A model generated the notes under the pieces. It was not told the DNA's origin, searched no databases, and saw only the letters and a program-made list of their open reading frames with translations. Shown here in pieces: positions 9,006 through 17,750 of a DNA stretch of 64,000 nucleotides. Within the stretch, counting starts at the first letter, position 1; the number at the start of each line of letters is the position of its first letter. This DNA comes from Serratia sp. AKBS12 (lineage in GTDB: Bacteria; Pseudomonadota; Gammaproteobacteria; Enterobacterales; Enterobacteriaceae): positions 124,001 to 188,000 of the forward strand of contig NZ_JANUSB010000016.1 of NCBI RefSeq assembly GCF_024793895.1, written 5' to 3'. The position numbers were made by a program, and so were the translations under genes.

Positions 9006-9563
9006 TTATTGGTAGATAATGGTGTACTGCACGTTGGACGTCACATCACCCGCGCCCGCAGCAGCGGTAGCGTAATATTCGGCATAATAGTTCAGGTCGG
9101 CAGAGTCACCTTCGTTAGCTACGGTTACCCATTGGGAATTGGCCTGAGCGCCATTATTGGTCGCCGCCAGGATCGGCAGGAACTGGTTATTGCTACCCAA
9201 CAGTTGAATTTGTACGTTGGTTGCGGCATCAGTCTGCGCCTGGTTATTCAGTCGGCCGGTATTGAAATCAACGGTTGAACCTGGTTCGAAATAGGTTGCA
9301 ACCTGGCCTTTAGAGCACTGAGTCAGGTTAATAGCGAATGGGGTACGGCCTGCTGTTGCGCTCTGCGCCGCCAGCGTGGAAGAAGAAACAGTTGGCAGCG
9401 TCACGGTAAAATCTTTACCGCCTGGCGTGCTAATAGTACAAGTCTGGTCAGTAACCTTGCCATTAAAAGTAATAGTGCCATCCGCAGCCTGCGCCGAGAA
9501 AGAAGAAATTGCAGCGGTGCTTACTGCCAATGCCAATATGGCAGACAATTTGGTGATTTTCAT
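9006..9563 (-). CDS. mrkA: Major fimbrial subunit (pilin), type 1/type 3-like
   Basis: The 185-residue precursor has a signal peptide ending at FSAQA. The mature start ADGTITFNGKVTDQTCTI combines the N-terminal donor strand and the first cysteine; the second cysteine is in INLTQCSKG, giving the usual disulfide. The protein ends NVQYTIIYQ, with the penultimate aromatic residue needed for chaperone recognition. Size and pattern fit a structural pilin of the Fim/Mrk class. The symbol rests mainly on the MrkB/C/D-like genes downstream, since pilins diverge quickly. It is first in the operon, and the hairpin behind it would let it be made in excess. Confidence 0.88.
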   Translation of the reverse strand: MKITKLSAILALAVSTAAISSFSAQAADGTITFNGKVTDQTCTISTPGGKDFTVTLPTVSSSTLAAQSATAGRTPFAINLTQCSKGQVATYFEPGSTVDFNTGRLNNQAQTDAATNVQIQLLGSNNQFLPILAATNNGAQANSQWVTVANEGDSADLNYYAEYYATAAAGAGDVTSNVQYTIIYQ

Positions 9564-10034
9564 ATTTAGACTCTCGATGAATTAATACAACTATTAAGTA
9601 CATTCAACGATGCTACTCCTTGTCAGGAATGAAGCCCGATGAATCCATTGCCGGCGAAATATAAACCAAGCTGATTCTTATTGTTAAATCGTTTAAAACA
9701 TTCATAACCCCCTCCTTGATAGGAATAAACTATCAACAAATACCTATCGATCGATGTTGACGATTCAACGAAATAGGAATAATCTGTGTTTTGAAAAGCT
9801 TACAAGTCAAAAATATCAGCAATAGCCCATAAAATCAGGATATTATCCCGTAAAATCACATATTGTAACGCGTTGATATTTTTTGACATCACGACTCGGC
9901 ATGTATTTTGTTGGCGGAAAACACTACGTCACCATACTGGCCGGGTAAATAAGAATACTACCAACGAAACAGGCACCATTAATTTATTTTGCAATTAAAA
10001 ACAGTGGCTTATAATTCAGTCCAGGGATTGGAAA
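9564..10034. other. Divergent regulatory region between the mrk-like operon and the EAL gene
   Basis: This 471-base gap is AT-rich and holds promoters for both directions; I see no credible gene. Notable elements are the inverted repeat GATAGG (9718-9723)/CCTATC (9743-9748), the self-complementary ATCGATCGAT at 9746-9755, and a repeated ATAGGAATAA at 9719-9728 and 9773-9782. I found no flanking inverted repeats of the type that bound an invertible fim switch. Confidence 0.5.
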
Positions 10035-10751
10035 ATGAAGAGTTCTTTTAGATCGAAAAATAACGGAATTTATTTTGTTTTCCAGCCGATGTTTGGCAGG
10101 ACGGGGCAGTTGCTGGCGGTAGAATGCTTATCACGCTTCACGTTTGACAGTAAATACGCGCATTTTTCTCCTGAACAGTTTTTCCAGCATGCCGATAGCA
10201 TCATGCGCGTTGAGATTTTGCTGGAACAGATCGAACTGATTGAGAAATACCAAAACTGGTTCGATAAAAATCAAGTCATCGTTACGCTCAACGTCGATGA
10301 CGCTACGCTGCATTCGTTAGCCAGCAACCAGTTGGCTGAAAGAATCAGGGCCGTTCATTGTATTCATTTTGAAATCAGTGAAAGCGCCACGCGTCTGGTA
10401 AAAGATCGGGTTCATGGCGATCCACTATTGAATGGTTATTCATTCTGGCTCGACGATTTTGGTTCTGGCTACGCCGGATTTTCCGCACTTTATAACAGCC
10501 AGTTCCGTTTTGTTAAGCTCGACCGTTTTTTATTGTGGAGCTTTATGAAAAAACCCGGCGGTGAAGGGTTGATGCGCGCTTTATTGCGTTTTTTTTACTT
10601 GAATCATTACAAAGTGATTATTGAAGGCGTGGAAACCACCGACCACAAAAAATGGCTGGATGAAATGCCCTATTACGCATTGCAGGGAAAGCTGTGGAAG
10701 GAATCCAATATCAAGGATTTAAACTCGTTTCTTACAGCTGAATACTTTTAA
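10035..10751 (+). CDS. mrkJ: EAL-domain cyclic-di-GMP phosphodiesterase, MrkJ-like
   Basis: The 238-residue protein is a stand-alone EAL domain with no sensory or membrane part, predicted to hydrolyse c-di-GMP in the cytoplasm. The signature is ECL instead of EAL (Glu30-Cys31-Leu32), but the other catalytic and metal positions appear intact: Asn86 in TLNVDD, Glu113 in HFEIS, Asp140-Asp141 in LDDFGSGY, Lys161 in FVKLD, Glu197 in IIEGVE and Gln217. Length equals that of Klebsiella MrkJ, which lowers type 3 fimbriae expression. It is divergent from the mrk-like operon and a LuxR-type regulator follows after 7 bases, so the pair probably controls these fimbriae. The symbol is by analogy. Confidence 0.85.
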   Translation: MKSSFRSKNNGIYFVFQPMFGRTGQLLAVECLSRFTFDSKYAHFSPEQFFQHADSIMRVEILLEQIELIEKYQNWFDKNQVIVTLNVDDATLHSLASNQLAERIRAVHCIHFEISESATRLVKDRVHGDPLLNGYSFWLDDFGSGYAGFSALYNSQFRFVKLDRFLLWSFMKKPGGEGLMRALLRFFYLNHYKVIIEGVETTDHKKWLDEMPYYALQGKLWKESNIKDLNSFLTAEYF

Positions 10752-10758
10752 CTCATTT

Positions 10759-11364
10759 ATGGCGTTAACCAGTATGTCTAAAAACAGTGTCCTTGTAATC
10801 AGTGAATGTAAGTACAGTTACGTTGGGCTGTCAGTATTGCTGAAAAAAAATTATGGTCAGTACCCTCTGCGCCTGTTTTCAGACTTTATGCGCGGCGGTT
10901 CGACGGCAGAAAAAATAACAAGGCATGATATTGCGTTGATTTTTACCTCGCAGAATCTGGAACAGAGCGTCAACGTAATTGAAAGCCTGGTGGCGATGCA
11001 TCAGCAATACCGCAGCAAAACGCGGATTCTGGTGTTCTATGATGACGAGCGAGTGGTGAAACTGCTGTCGATTTTAGGCATTTCCGTTGAGCTGGTCTCT
11101 ACCCGCATGCCACTTTATTCATTGCAGGAAAAATTGCAGCAACTGTTGGACAGCAAGGCTCCGGGAGGGATCCGGGTACAAAAAACCCGCGAGCTCAGCC
11201 CGGCAGAAAGCGATGTCATTTTCAACCTGCTGCGCGGCGACAGTCTGCTGCATATTGCCGAAAAACGCGGCACGCACCCCAAAACCATTTTTTCGCAGAA
11301 ATACAGCGCGATGCGCAAGCTACGACTGCGCAGCATGAGCTCGATTTTCATTGCGGCGAAATAG
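10759..11364 (+). CDS. LuxR-type transcriptional regulator (MrkI/FimZ-like)
   Basis: The 201-residue protein has a C-terminal LuxR helix-turn-helix (about residues 140-197) in LSPAESDVIFNLLRG, HIAEKRGTHPKTIFSQKY and MRKLRLRS. The N-terminal half recalls a receiver domain in length and hydrophobic pattern but lacks the acidic pocket and phospho-acceptor order I would expect, so it is probably a phosphorylation-independent pseudo-receiver. The ATG at 10759 lies 7 bases after the EAL gene; an ATG five codons later (10774) is also possible. Co-transcription with a c-di-GMP phosphodiesterase beside a Mrk-like operon recalls the Klebsiella mrkHIJ regulators, but no PilZ-domain MrkH counterpart is in the window. 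Confidence 0.82.
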   Translation: MALTSMSKNSVLVISECKYSYVGLSVLLKKNYGQYPLRLFSDFMRGGSTAEKITRHDIALIFTSQNLEQSVNVIESLVAMHQQYRSKTRILVFYDDERVVKLLSILGISVELVSTRMPLYSLQEKLQQLLDSKAPGGIRVQKTRELSPAESDVIFNLLRGDSLLHIAEKRGTHPKTIFSQKYSAMRKLRLRSMSSIFIAAK

Positions 11365-11715
11365 CGCGTTGCGCCACGCCGAGGTCGGGGCATCAACCGG
11401 CTGCGGCTGTGCCGCCAACGCAGCAGCATCGCATGCTGCTTAACCTTGATGCCCTGGTAGGCGCAACGGTATTGACGCCGGCGCGGCCAAAACTGTGCCG
11501 CACCGGCGTAGAGGCGCCTCACCGTAGTGTCAGCTTGGCGCATATCGTTAAATTAATGTAACAAACAATGAGCCAGCAGTAACAGCCACATAACATACAA
11601 GCCGATTGTTTACCATACGCCCACGCAAACCCTACGGCCAGGGGCAGCGTTTATGCGTTACCTGCCCTGCCACTGCAACGTCGTCTGGATTAAAAAACAA
11701 CTATCGGGAGATGTT
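11365..11715 (+). other. Intergenic region before the GltS-like gene
   Basis: A 351-base gap. A perfect stem AGCAGCAT/ATGCTGCT (11422-11440, 3-base loop) and a longer GC-rich imperfect hairpin around 11475-11510 follow the LuxR-type gene and could end transcription, though neither has a good U-run. The remainder holds the promoter for the next gene. An open frame extends upstream to 11653, but its ribosome-binding site is poor. Confidence 0.45.
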
Positions 11716-13341
11716 ATGAAATCCTCTTTATTCAGCCGCTATACCTGCTTTGTGCTGAGCATCATCATTACCCTCGCCTGCTTATTCAGCACCGTCGAAC
11801 AACCGTGGTTCTGGCTGCCGACCCTGGTTTTTGGCGCATTGACCACGCTGGGCATTTACGATCTGGCTCAACCGCGCCACGCCATTTGCCGCAACTATCC
11901 GATCATTGGCCGCCTGCGCTTCTTTTTTGAATTTATCCGCCCCGAACTGCGCCAGTACCTGCTGGAGGAAGACGACGAGCAGATCCCGTTTTCGCGCACG
12001 CAGCGCACGCTGGTGTACCGCCGCGCCAAAAATGAAATGGATGACAAGCCGTTTGGCACCATTCTCGACGTCTATCAGACCGGTTATGAATGTATCGGTC
12101 ATTCAATGTGCCCGGTACCGGTGGCCGATCCGGCCAGCTACCGGGTATTGATTGGCGGGCCGGACTGCCGCCAGCCCTACTCGGCGTCGATCTTCAACAT
12201 TTCGGCAATGAGTTTTGGCGCGCTGTCGGCCAACGCCATTCGTGCCCTCAACCTTGGCGCCGCCAAAGGCAATTTCTATCATGACACCGGCGAAGGCAGT
12301 ATCAGCCGTTATCACCGCGAGCACGGCGGCGATCTGGTGTGGGAACTGGGCAGTGGTTATTTTGGCTGCCGCAGCGCCGATGGCCATTTTGACCCGCAGC
12401 GTTTTGCCGAACAGGCGCAAAGCCCGCAGGTAAAAATGATTGAAATCAAACTCAGCCAGGGCGCCAAACCGGGCCACGGCGGCATACTGCCGGCAAAAAA
12501 GGTTGATGCGGAAATCGCCGCCACCCGCGGCGTGCCACAGGGTGAGGATTGTATTTCACCGTCATCGCACAGCGCATTCCGCACGCCGGTTGAGATGATG
12601 CATTTCATTGGGCAGCTGCGCGAACTGTCCGCTGGCAAGCCCATTGGCTTCAAACTGTGCATCGGTCACCCATGGGAGTTTGTCGCCATCGCCAAAGCTA
12701 TGCTGCACACGCAGATCCTGCCGGACTTTATCGTGGTGGACGGCAAGGAAGGCGGCACCGGTGCCGCCCCGCTCGAACTGTCCAACTACATGGGCATGCC
12801 GCTACGCGAAGGGCTACTGTTCGTGCACAACACCCTGGTCGGCTGCGGCTTGCGTGACAAAATCAAACTCGGCGCCAGCGGCAAAATCATCAGCGCCTTT
12901 GACATTGCCAGCGTGATGACGCTGGGCGCCGACTGGGTGAATTCAGCCCGCGGTTTCATGTTCGCCGTGGGGTGTATCCAGTCGCAGAGCTGCCACACCA
13001 ATCATTGTCCGACCGGCGTCGCCACCCAGGATCCGTTGCGTCAGAAAGCATTGGTGGTGTCAAACAAGGCCGAGCGGGTCTATCACTTCCAGCAAAATAC
13101 GCTGAAAGCGCTGGCGGAAATGCTGGCAGCGGCGGGTATCAGCCGGCCTGAGCAGTTGACGTCACATCATATGCTGCGCCGTATTACCGCTACGGAGATC
13201 AAAGTGTATGCCGATATCTACTATTATCTGGCACCGGGTGCCCTGTTAAAAAAAGAGATCGAAAGCGAGTTTTATGCCCGTATGTGGCACATGGCTACGC
13301 CGTACAGTTTTGATGCGCAGGTGATTGCGCTGGCAGGATAA
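11716..13341 (+). CDS. FMN-binding glutamate synthase-like oxidoreductase, membrane-anchored
   Basis: The 541-residue protein resembles the central FMN domain of the glutamate synthase large subunit but lacks the amidotransferase part. Two hydrophobic segments at the N-terminus (about residues 8-28 and 32-52) should anchor it in the inner membrane. Family motifs are FNISAMSFGALSANAIRAL, GAKPGHGGILP, VVDGKEGGTGAAPLEL and a GLTS-type iron-sulfur pattern Cys420-x5-Cys426-x4-Cys431 in CIQSQSCHTNHCPTG, which would bind a 3Fe-4S cluster. The ATG at 11716 is chosen because GGGAG lies 6 bases upstream. The physiological reaction is not established for this family; glutamate synthesis cannot be assumed. 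It is a single gene, convergent with betA. Confidence 0.85.
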   Translation: MKSSLFSRYTCFVLSIIITLACLFSTVEQPWFWLPTLVFGALTTLGIYDLAQPRHAICRNYPIIGRLRFFFEFIRPELRQYLLEEDDEQIPFSRTQRTLVYRRAKNEMDDKPFGTILDVYQTGYECIGHSMCPVPVADPASYRVLIGGPDCRQPYSASIFNISAMSFGALSANAIRALNLGAAKGNFYHDTGEGSISRYHREHGGDLVWELGSGYFGCRSADGHFDPQRFAEQAQSPQVKMIEIKLSQGAKPGHGGILPAKKVDAEIAATRGVPQGEDCISPSSHSAFRTPVEMMHFIGQLRELSAGKPIGFKLCIGHPWEFVAIAKAMLHTQILPDFIVVDGKEGGTGAAPLELSNYMGMPLREGLLFVHNTLVGCGLRDKIKLGASGKIISAFDIASVMTLGADWVNSARGFMFAVGCIQSQSCHTNHCPTGVATQDPLRQKALVVSNKAERVYHFQQNTLKALAEMLAAAGISRPEQLTSHHMLRRITATEIKVYADIYYYLAPGALLKKEIESEFYARMWHMATPYSFDAQVIALAG

Positions 13342-13358
13342 ATTGGCAGAAATTGCCC

Positions 13359-13424
13359 CCTCGCCTCGGGGAAGAGCGTTGGAGAGGGGTGCTTGCTACG
13401 GCGGCCCTCCCCCTCGGCGGCGAG
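13359..13424. repeat. GC-rich inverted-repeat element between convergent genes
   Basis: The gap between the GltS-like gene and betA contains arms CCTCGCC (13359-13365) and GGCGAG (13419-13424), with a nested near-complement GGAGAGGGG (13381-13389)/CCCTCCCC. This resembles the small CCCTC/GAGGG-type intergenic repeats common in enterobacteria. It could act as a bidirectional transcript end. Confidence 0.45.
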
Positions 13425-13447
13425 AGGACATGTTGTAATAATCGGGG

Positions 13448-15112
13448 TTATTTGCGCACCGGCGCATCGCCCGCCACATAGTATTCTGCGCTGCTGCGCG
13501 GCAACGGGGCGCGGTTGCGAATGCGATCGGCGATCTTTTCCGCGATCATGATGGTGGTGGCGTTCAGATTGCCGGTAATGATCTGCGGCATGATCGACGC
13601 ATCCACAACCCGCAGCCCTTCCATGCCGTGAACCCGGCCCTGGCCGTCGACCACCGCCATGTCATCTTCGCCCATTTTGCACGAGCAGGACGGGTGGAAG
13701 GCGGTTTCTGCATGTTCGCGAATAAAGGCGTCCAGTTGTTCGTCACTGGTGACATCGGCCCCAGGACTGATTTCACGGCCTCGGTATGGATCCAGCGCCG
13801 GCTGCGCCATGATTTCACGCGTGATGCGGATCGCATCGCGGAACTCCTGCCAATCCTGTTCACTGGACATATAGTTGAACAGAATGCTCGGGTGCTGGCG
13901 CGGATCTTTCGACTTCACCCGAACCCGGCCGCGGCTCGGCGAACGCATCGAGCCAACGTGCGCCTGAAAACCATGCTCTTTGACCGCATTGCTGCCGTTG
14001 TAGTTAATCGCCACCGGCAGGAAATGATACTGAATGTTCGGCCAGGCGAACTCTTCGCGGCTGCGGATAAAGCCGCCGGCTTCAAACTGGTTGCTGGCAC
14101 CGACGCCGCTGCCGTTAAACAGCCATTCAGCGCCAATCTTCGGCTGGTTGAACCATTGCAGCGCCGGATACAGCGACACCGGCTGCTTGCAGGCGTACTG
14201 CAAGTACATTTCCAGGTGATCCTGCAAGTTTTCCCCGACGCCCGGCAGATCGTGCACCACTGGGATGTCGAGGCTGTTTAACAGCGGAGCAGGGCCGACG
14301 CCGGAGCGTTGCAGAATCTGCGGCGAGGCGATCGCGCCGGCGCACAGCAATACTTCCCGACGCGCGCGTGCGCTGTGCATGCGATTACCCTCCCCTTTCA
14401 GGTAGCTGACGCCAACTGCACGCTTGCCGGCAAAATCAATATGGTCGGTCAGCGCATGGGTGACGATGGTCAGGTTGGGACGCGAGCGTGCCCGATCGAG
14501 ATAACCGCGAGCGGTGCTGGCACGGCGGCCTTTTGGCGTCACGGTGCGATCCATCGGGCCAAAGCCCTCCTGCTGATAGCCGTTCAGATCGTCGGTACGC
14601 GGGTAGCCGGCCTGCACGCCTGCTTCAATCATTGCATGGAACAGTTCGTTGTTACCGGCCTTCGGCGTGGTGACGCTCACTGGACCGTCGCCACCGTGGT
14701 AATCATTCGGCCCGATGTCACGGGTTTCCGCCTTGCGGAAATACGGCAGGCAGTCAAGATAGCTCCAGTCTTCCAGACCCGGCGCCGTGGCCCAGTTGTC
14801 AAAGTCCATCGCGTTGCCGCGGATGTAACACATGCCGTTGATCAGCGACGAACCGCCCAGTCCCTTGCCACGGCCACATTCCATGCGGCGGTTGTTCATA
14901 TGCGGTTCAGGATCGGTTTCATACGCCCAGTTATAGCGGCGTCCCTGCAGCGGGAAGGCCAGCGCGGCCGGCATCTGGGTACGGAAATCCATCCGATAAT
15001 CCGGGCCGCCGGCTTCCAGCAGCAGGACGCTGACGTCGGCGTCTTCGGTTAAACGGGTGGCGAGTACGTTGCCGGCCGAACCGGCGCCGATAATGATGTA
15101 ATCAAATTCCAT
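13448..15112 (-). CDS. betA: Choline dehydrogenase
   Basis: The 554-residue GMC-family flavoprotein oxidises choline to betaine aldehyde, and can oxidise the aldehyde further, at the membrane. The N-terminal FAD motif is [18 protein letters not shown]. The second GMC signature lies in [13 protein letters not shown], and the C-terminal HPSCSCKMG carries the active-site His. Length equals the usual BetA size (about 556). The ATG at 15112 follows a strong AAGGAG. It is third after betI and betB on the same strand, but 209 bases separate it from betB, more than in the compact E. coli operon. It provides the first step of glycine betaine synthesis for osmoprotection. Confidence 0.97.
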   Translation of the reverse strand: MEFDYIIIGAGSAGNVLATRLTEDADVSVLLLEAGGPDYRMDFRTQMPAALAFPLQGRRYNWAYETDPEPHMNNRRMECGRGKGLGGSSLINGMCYIRGNAMDFDNWATAPGLEDWSYLDCLPYFRKAETRDIGPNDYHGGDGPVSVTTPKAGNNELFHAMIEAGVQAGYPRTDDLNGYQQEGFGPMDRTVTPKGRRASTARGYLDRARSRPNLTIVTHALTDHIDFAGKRAVGVSYLKGEGNRMHSARARREVLLCAGAIASPQILQRSGVGPAPLLNSLDIPVVHDLPGVGENLQDHLEMYLQYACKQPVSLYPALQWFNQPKIGAEWLFNGSGVGASNQFEAGGFIRSREEFAWPNIQYHFLPVAINYNGSNAVKEHGFQAHVGSMRSPSRGRVRVKSKDPRQHPSILFNYMSSEQDWQEFRDAIRITREIMAQPALDPYRGREISPGADVTSDEQLDAFIREHAETAFHPSCSCKMGEDDMAVVDGQGRVHGMEGLRVVDASIMPQIITGNLNATTIMIAEKIADRIRNRAPLPRSSAEYYVAGDAPVRK

Positions 15113-15321
15113 TCATTATCTCCTTAATAATTAACTGCCTGCATGCGCAGTCTGGCCTGAAGGCCCTGTGCATGACGGTCAGGCAAGATTGCATTCAACA
15201 TCAGGGGCATTACTCCCCCGTGGATTTCGCGTTACTACCAGGCGGTCTGGCAGCCCCAGCCGCTGACTCAAGCCAGTAGCCGGGGAACTGCGAACGCGGT
15301 AGCACGAAAGACGGCGGGAGA

Positions 15322-16794
15322 TCAGAAGACCGAAGCGAAGTCGCCCAGTTCGACCTGCACCGATTTGATTTGCGTATAGTGTTCCAGCGTGGTCAGACCG
15401 TTTTCTCGCCCAACGCCCGAATGCTTGTAACCGCCGACCGGCATTTCCGCCGGTGATTCACCCCAGGTATTAATCCAGCAAATGCCAGCTTCCAACTGAT
15501 GAATCACCCGATGGGCACGAGCCAGATCGCGCGTCACCAGCCCGGCGGCCAGGCCATAGGAGGTGTCGTTGGCGCGTTGGATCACTTCAGCTTCGCTCTG
15601 GTAGCTGAGAATGCTCATCACCGGCCCAAAGATTTCTTCACGTACGATCTCCATCTCGTCGGTACAGTCGCTAAACACCGTTGGCGCCACATATGCGCCT
15701 TTGGCATATTCACCGTCGGTCACCCGTTCACCACCGCACAGCAGGCGTGCACCGCTGTTTTTGCCACTTTCGATAAAGCGCAGTACCGTTTCCATGTGCG
15801 GGAAGCTAACCAGCGGCCCGAAGTTGGTGCTCGGATCGGTAGGATCGCCCAGACGAATACCTTTGACCCGCTGCAGAATTTTGTTCTCAAACTGCGATTG
15901 CAACGCCGCAGGGACAAACACGCGGGTACCGTTGGTGCACACCTGGCCAGAACTGTAGAAGTTGGCCATCATGGCAATGTCCGCCGCGCGATCGAGATCG
16001 GCGTCGTCGAAAACGATCAGCGGCGATTTGCCGCCCAGTTCCATGGTGACTTCTTTTAGCGTCGAGCTGGAAGCATTGGCCATCACTTTCTTGCCGGTCT
16101 TCACACCGCCGGTAAACGAGATTTTGGCGATGCCCGGATGATCGGTCAGGTACTGGCCAACTTCCGCCCCGCTGCCGGTGACCACGTTGAACACGCCGTC
16201 TGGCAGGCCGGCTTCACTGTAGATTTCCGCCAGCTTCAGCGCGGTCAGCGATGTTACTTCGCTGGGTTTGAAAATCATCGCGTTGCCTGCCGCCAGCGCC
16301 GGCGCAGATTTCCACAAGGCAATCTGAATCGGGTAGTTCCAGGCGCCGATGCCGGCAACCACGCCGAGCGGTTCACGGCGGGTATAGACAAAGGAAGTAT
16401 CGCGCAGCGGGATCTGCTGTCCTTCGATGGCCGGGATCAGACCGGCATAATATTCCAGCACGTCCGCGCCGGTAACAATGTCTACCGCGGTGGTTTCGGA
16501 CAGCGCCTTACCGGTGTCGAGCGTTTCCAACTCGGCCAGTTGGTCGTTGCGCTCACGCAGAATGTCCACCGCACGGCGCAAAATGCGCGACCGTTCCATC
16601 GCCGTCATTGCCGCCCATACCTTCTGCCCGCTGGCGGCACTCGCCACCGCACGGTTGACGTCTTCAGCGCTGGCAGCCTGCACTTCGGCGATAACCTCGC
16701 CATTGGCCGGGTTGATGGCGTTGAAGGTTTTCCCTTCGCTACTGTCTACATAAGCGCCATGGATATAGAGCTTCTGCAAGCCAAAACGGGACAT
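15322..16794 (-). CDS. betB: Betaine aldehyde dehydrogenase
   Basis: The 490-residue NAD(P)-dependent enzyme converts betaine aldehyde to glycine betaine in the cytoplasm. The aldehyde dehydrogenase order is complete: cofactor-binding [46 protein letters not shown], the general-base glutamate in MELGGKSPL, and the catalytic cysteine in [12 protein letters not shown]. The ATG at 16794 has AAGGAGAACCTT upstream and gives exactly the usual BetB length; the frame stays open further upstream into betI but without a suitable start. It lies 23 bases after betI. Confidence 0.97.
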   Translation of the reverse strand: MSRFGLQKLYIHGAYVDSSEGKTFNAINPANGEVIAEVQAASAEDVNRAVASAASGQKVWAAMTAMERSRILRRAVDILRERNDQLAELETLDTGKALSETTAVDIVTGADVLEYYAGLIPAIEGQQIPLRDTSFVYTRREPLGVVAGIGAWNYPIQIALWKSAPALAAGNAMIFKPSEVTSLTALKLAEIYSEAGLPDGVFNVVTGSGAEVGQYLTDHPGIAKISFTGGVKTGKKVMANASSSTLKEVTMELGGKSPLIVFDDADLDRAADIAMMANFYSSGQVCTNGTRVFVPAALQSQFENKILQRVKGIRLGDPTDPSTNFGPLVSFPHMETVLRFIESGKNSGARLLCGGERVTDGEYAKGAYVAPTVFSDCTDEMEIVREEIFGPVMSILSYQSEAEVIQRANDTSYGLAAGLVTRDLARAHRVIHQLEAGICWINTWGESPAEMPVGGYKHSGVGRENGLTTLEHYTQIKSVQVELGDFASVF

Positions 16795-16817
16795 AAGGTT
16801 CTCCTTTATTACTGTCC

Positions 16818-17414
16818 TCAGGGCGGCGTATGCCCCCGGAGTTGAAACATGATGTAGTCGGTGGTCAGCGCTAGCGCCTGAGCCTGATTGAAGGCGGAGC
16901 CGCGCAATGCGCTGCGCAGCCACAGGCCGTCAATCAATGCCGCCAACCCTTTGGCCGCCAGCCGCGCCTGCGCCTGGGGCAGCGCGCGCTGGAATTCGGC
17001 ACTGAGGTTGGAATACAGCCGGCGTCCGTTCACCTGCTGCAACCGATTAAGCTGCGGCTGGTGAAGACTGCTGGCCCAAAATGCCAGCCAGGTTTTCATC
17101 GCCGCGCTATTGATCTGGCTGTCGTCAAAATTGCCGGCGACGATGGCCTGCAATCGCGAGGCCGGGCTGTTATCTTGCAATGCCTGCAGCCGCAGCTTCA
17201 CCGCTTCGCCCAGATGGCTGATTAAATAGCGCATCGTGGCTTCCAGCAGGCCGTTTTTGTCCTTGAAATAATGACTGATAATGCCGTTCGACACGCCGGC
17301 CCGGCGCGCAATTTGCGCGATGGTGGCGTCGTGCATTCCCACTTCATTTACCGCAGCCAACGTGGCATCAATCAATTGCTGCCTTCGTATCGGCTGCATT
17401 CCTACTTTTGGCAT
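16818..17414 (-). CDS. betI: TetR-type repressor of the choline-betaine genes
   Basis: The 198-residue protein is a choline-responsive TetR-family repressor. Its N-terminus, [19 protein letters not shown], and helix-turn-helix [20 protein letters not shown] are almost those of E. coli BetI. The ATG at 17414 gives the family N-terminus; an in-frame GTG five codons earlier is less likely. It is first in betIBA and divergent from betT. The perfect palindrome in the intergenic region is its likely operator. Confidence 0.96.
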   Translation of the reverse strand: MPKVGMQPIRRQQLIDATLAAVNEVGMHDATIAQIARRAGVSNGIISHYFKDKNGLLEATMRYLISHLGEAVKLRLQALQDNSPASRLQAIVAGNFDDSQINSAAMKTWLAFWASSLHQPQLNRLQQVNGRRLYSNLSAEFQRALPQAQARLAAKGLAALIDGLWLRSALRGSAFNQAQALALTTDYIMFQLRGHTPP

Positions 17415-17750
17415 GGCTCCGACTCTCAAAACAGGTCTTAACGTTAACTATTAAACTTTTTTTTGATTGAACGTTCAATAAAAATTGCATATATTTTATT
17501 GCCGTTTGGTTACAAAAATGTACTTTTCGGTTGTGGAACTGGCTGATTTTTGTGAGGTATTTAACGAATCTGACCAAAATCAGTGGCTGTAAGCGGTTCC
17601 CACCCGCAGCGCTGGCTGGCTGCGCTAACGGCACCTTCGGCAATATTTGGCAAGAAAAAGTAATGATTGCTGCGGGTCTGTCGACCGCGCCCTGCCGGCT
17701 GTTCGGCAGGAGCTCGATTTTACTCAGTTGTTAAACACCAGAGGAAGACG
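17415..17750. other. betI-betT divergent control region
   Basis: The 336-base gap between the divergent start codons holds the BetI-like palindrome near the betI side and AT-rich sequence. Frames that run through it on both strands lack support. A betT promoter must lie in the right half; I could not pick a single clear -10/-35 pair. Confidence 0.5.
17466..17479. promoter_or_regulatory. Candidate BetI operator
   Basis: ATTGAACGTTCAAT is a perfect 14-base palindrome 52 bases upstream of betI, between betI and divergent betT. It agrees with the BetI-binding motif I remember for enterobacteria. Its position suits repression of both transcripts, released by choline. Confidence 0.7.

Noticed and set aside
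9564-10034. Invertible promoter element (fim-switch type) upstream of the pilin gene
   Set aside because: I found no long inverted repeats bounding a segment and no adjacent site-specific recombinase gene.
16795-16923. N-terminal extension of BetB
   Set aside because: The frame is open into betI, but the start at 16794 has AAGGAG and gives the exact normal length of BetB.
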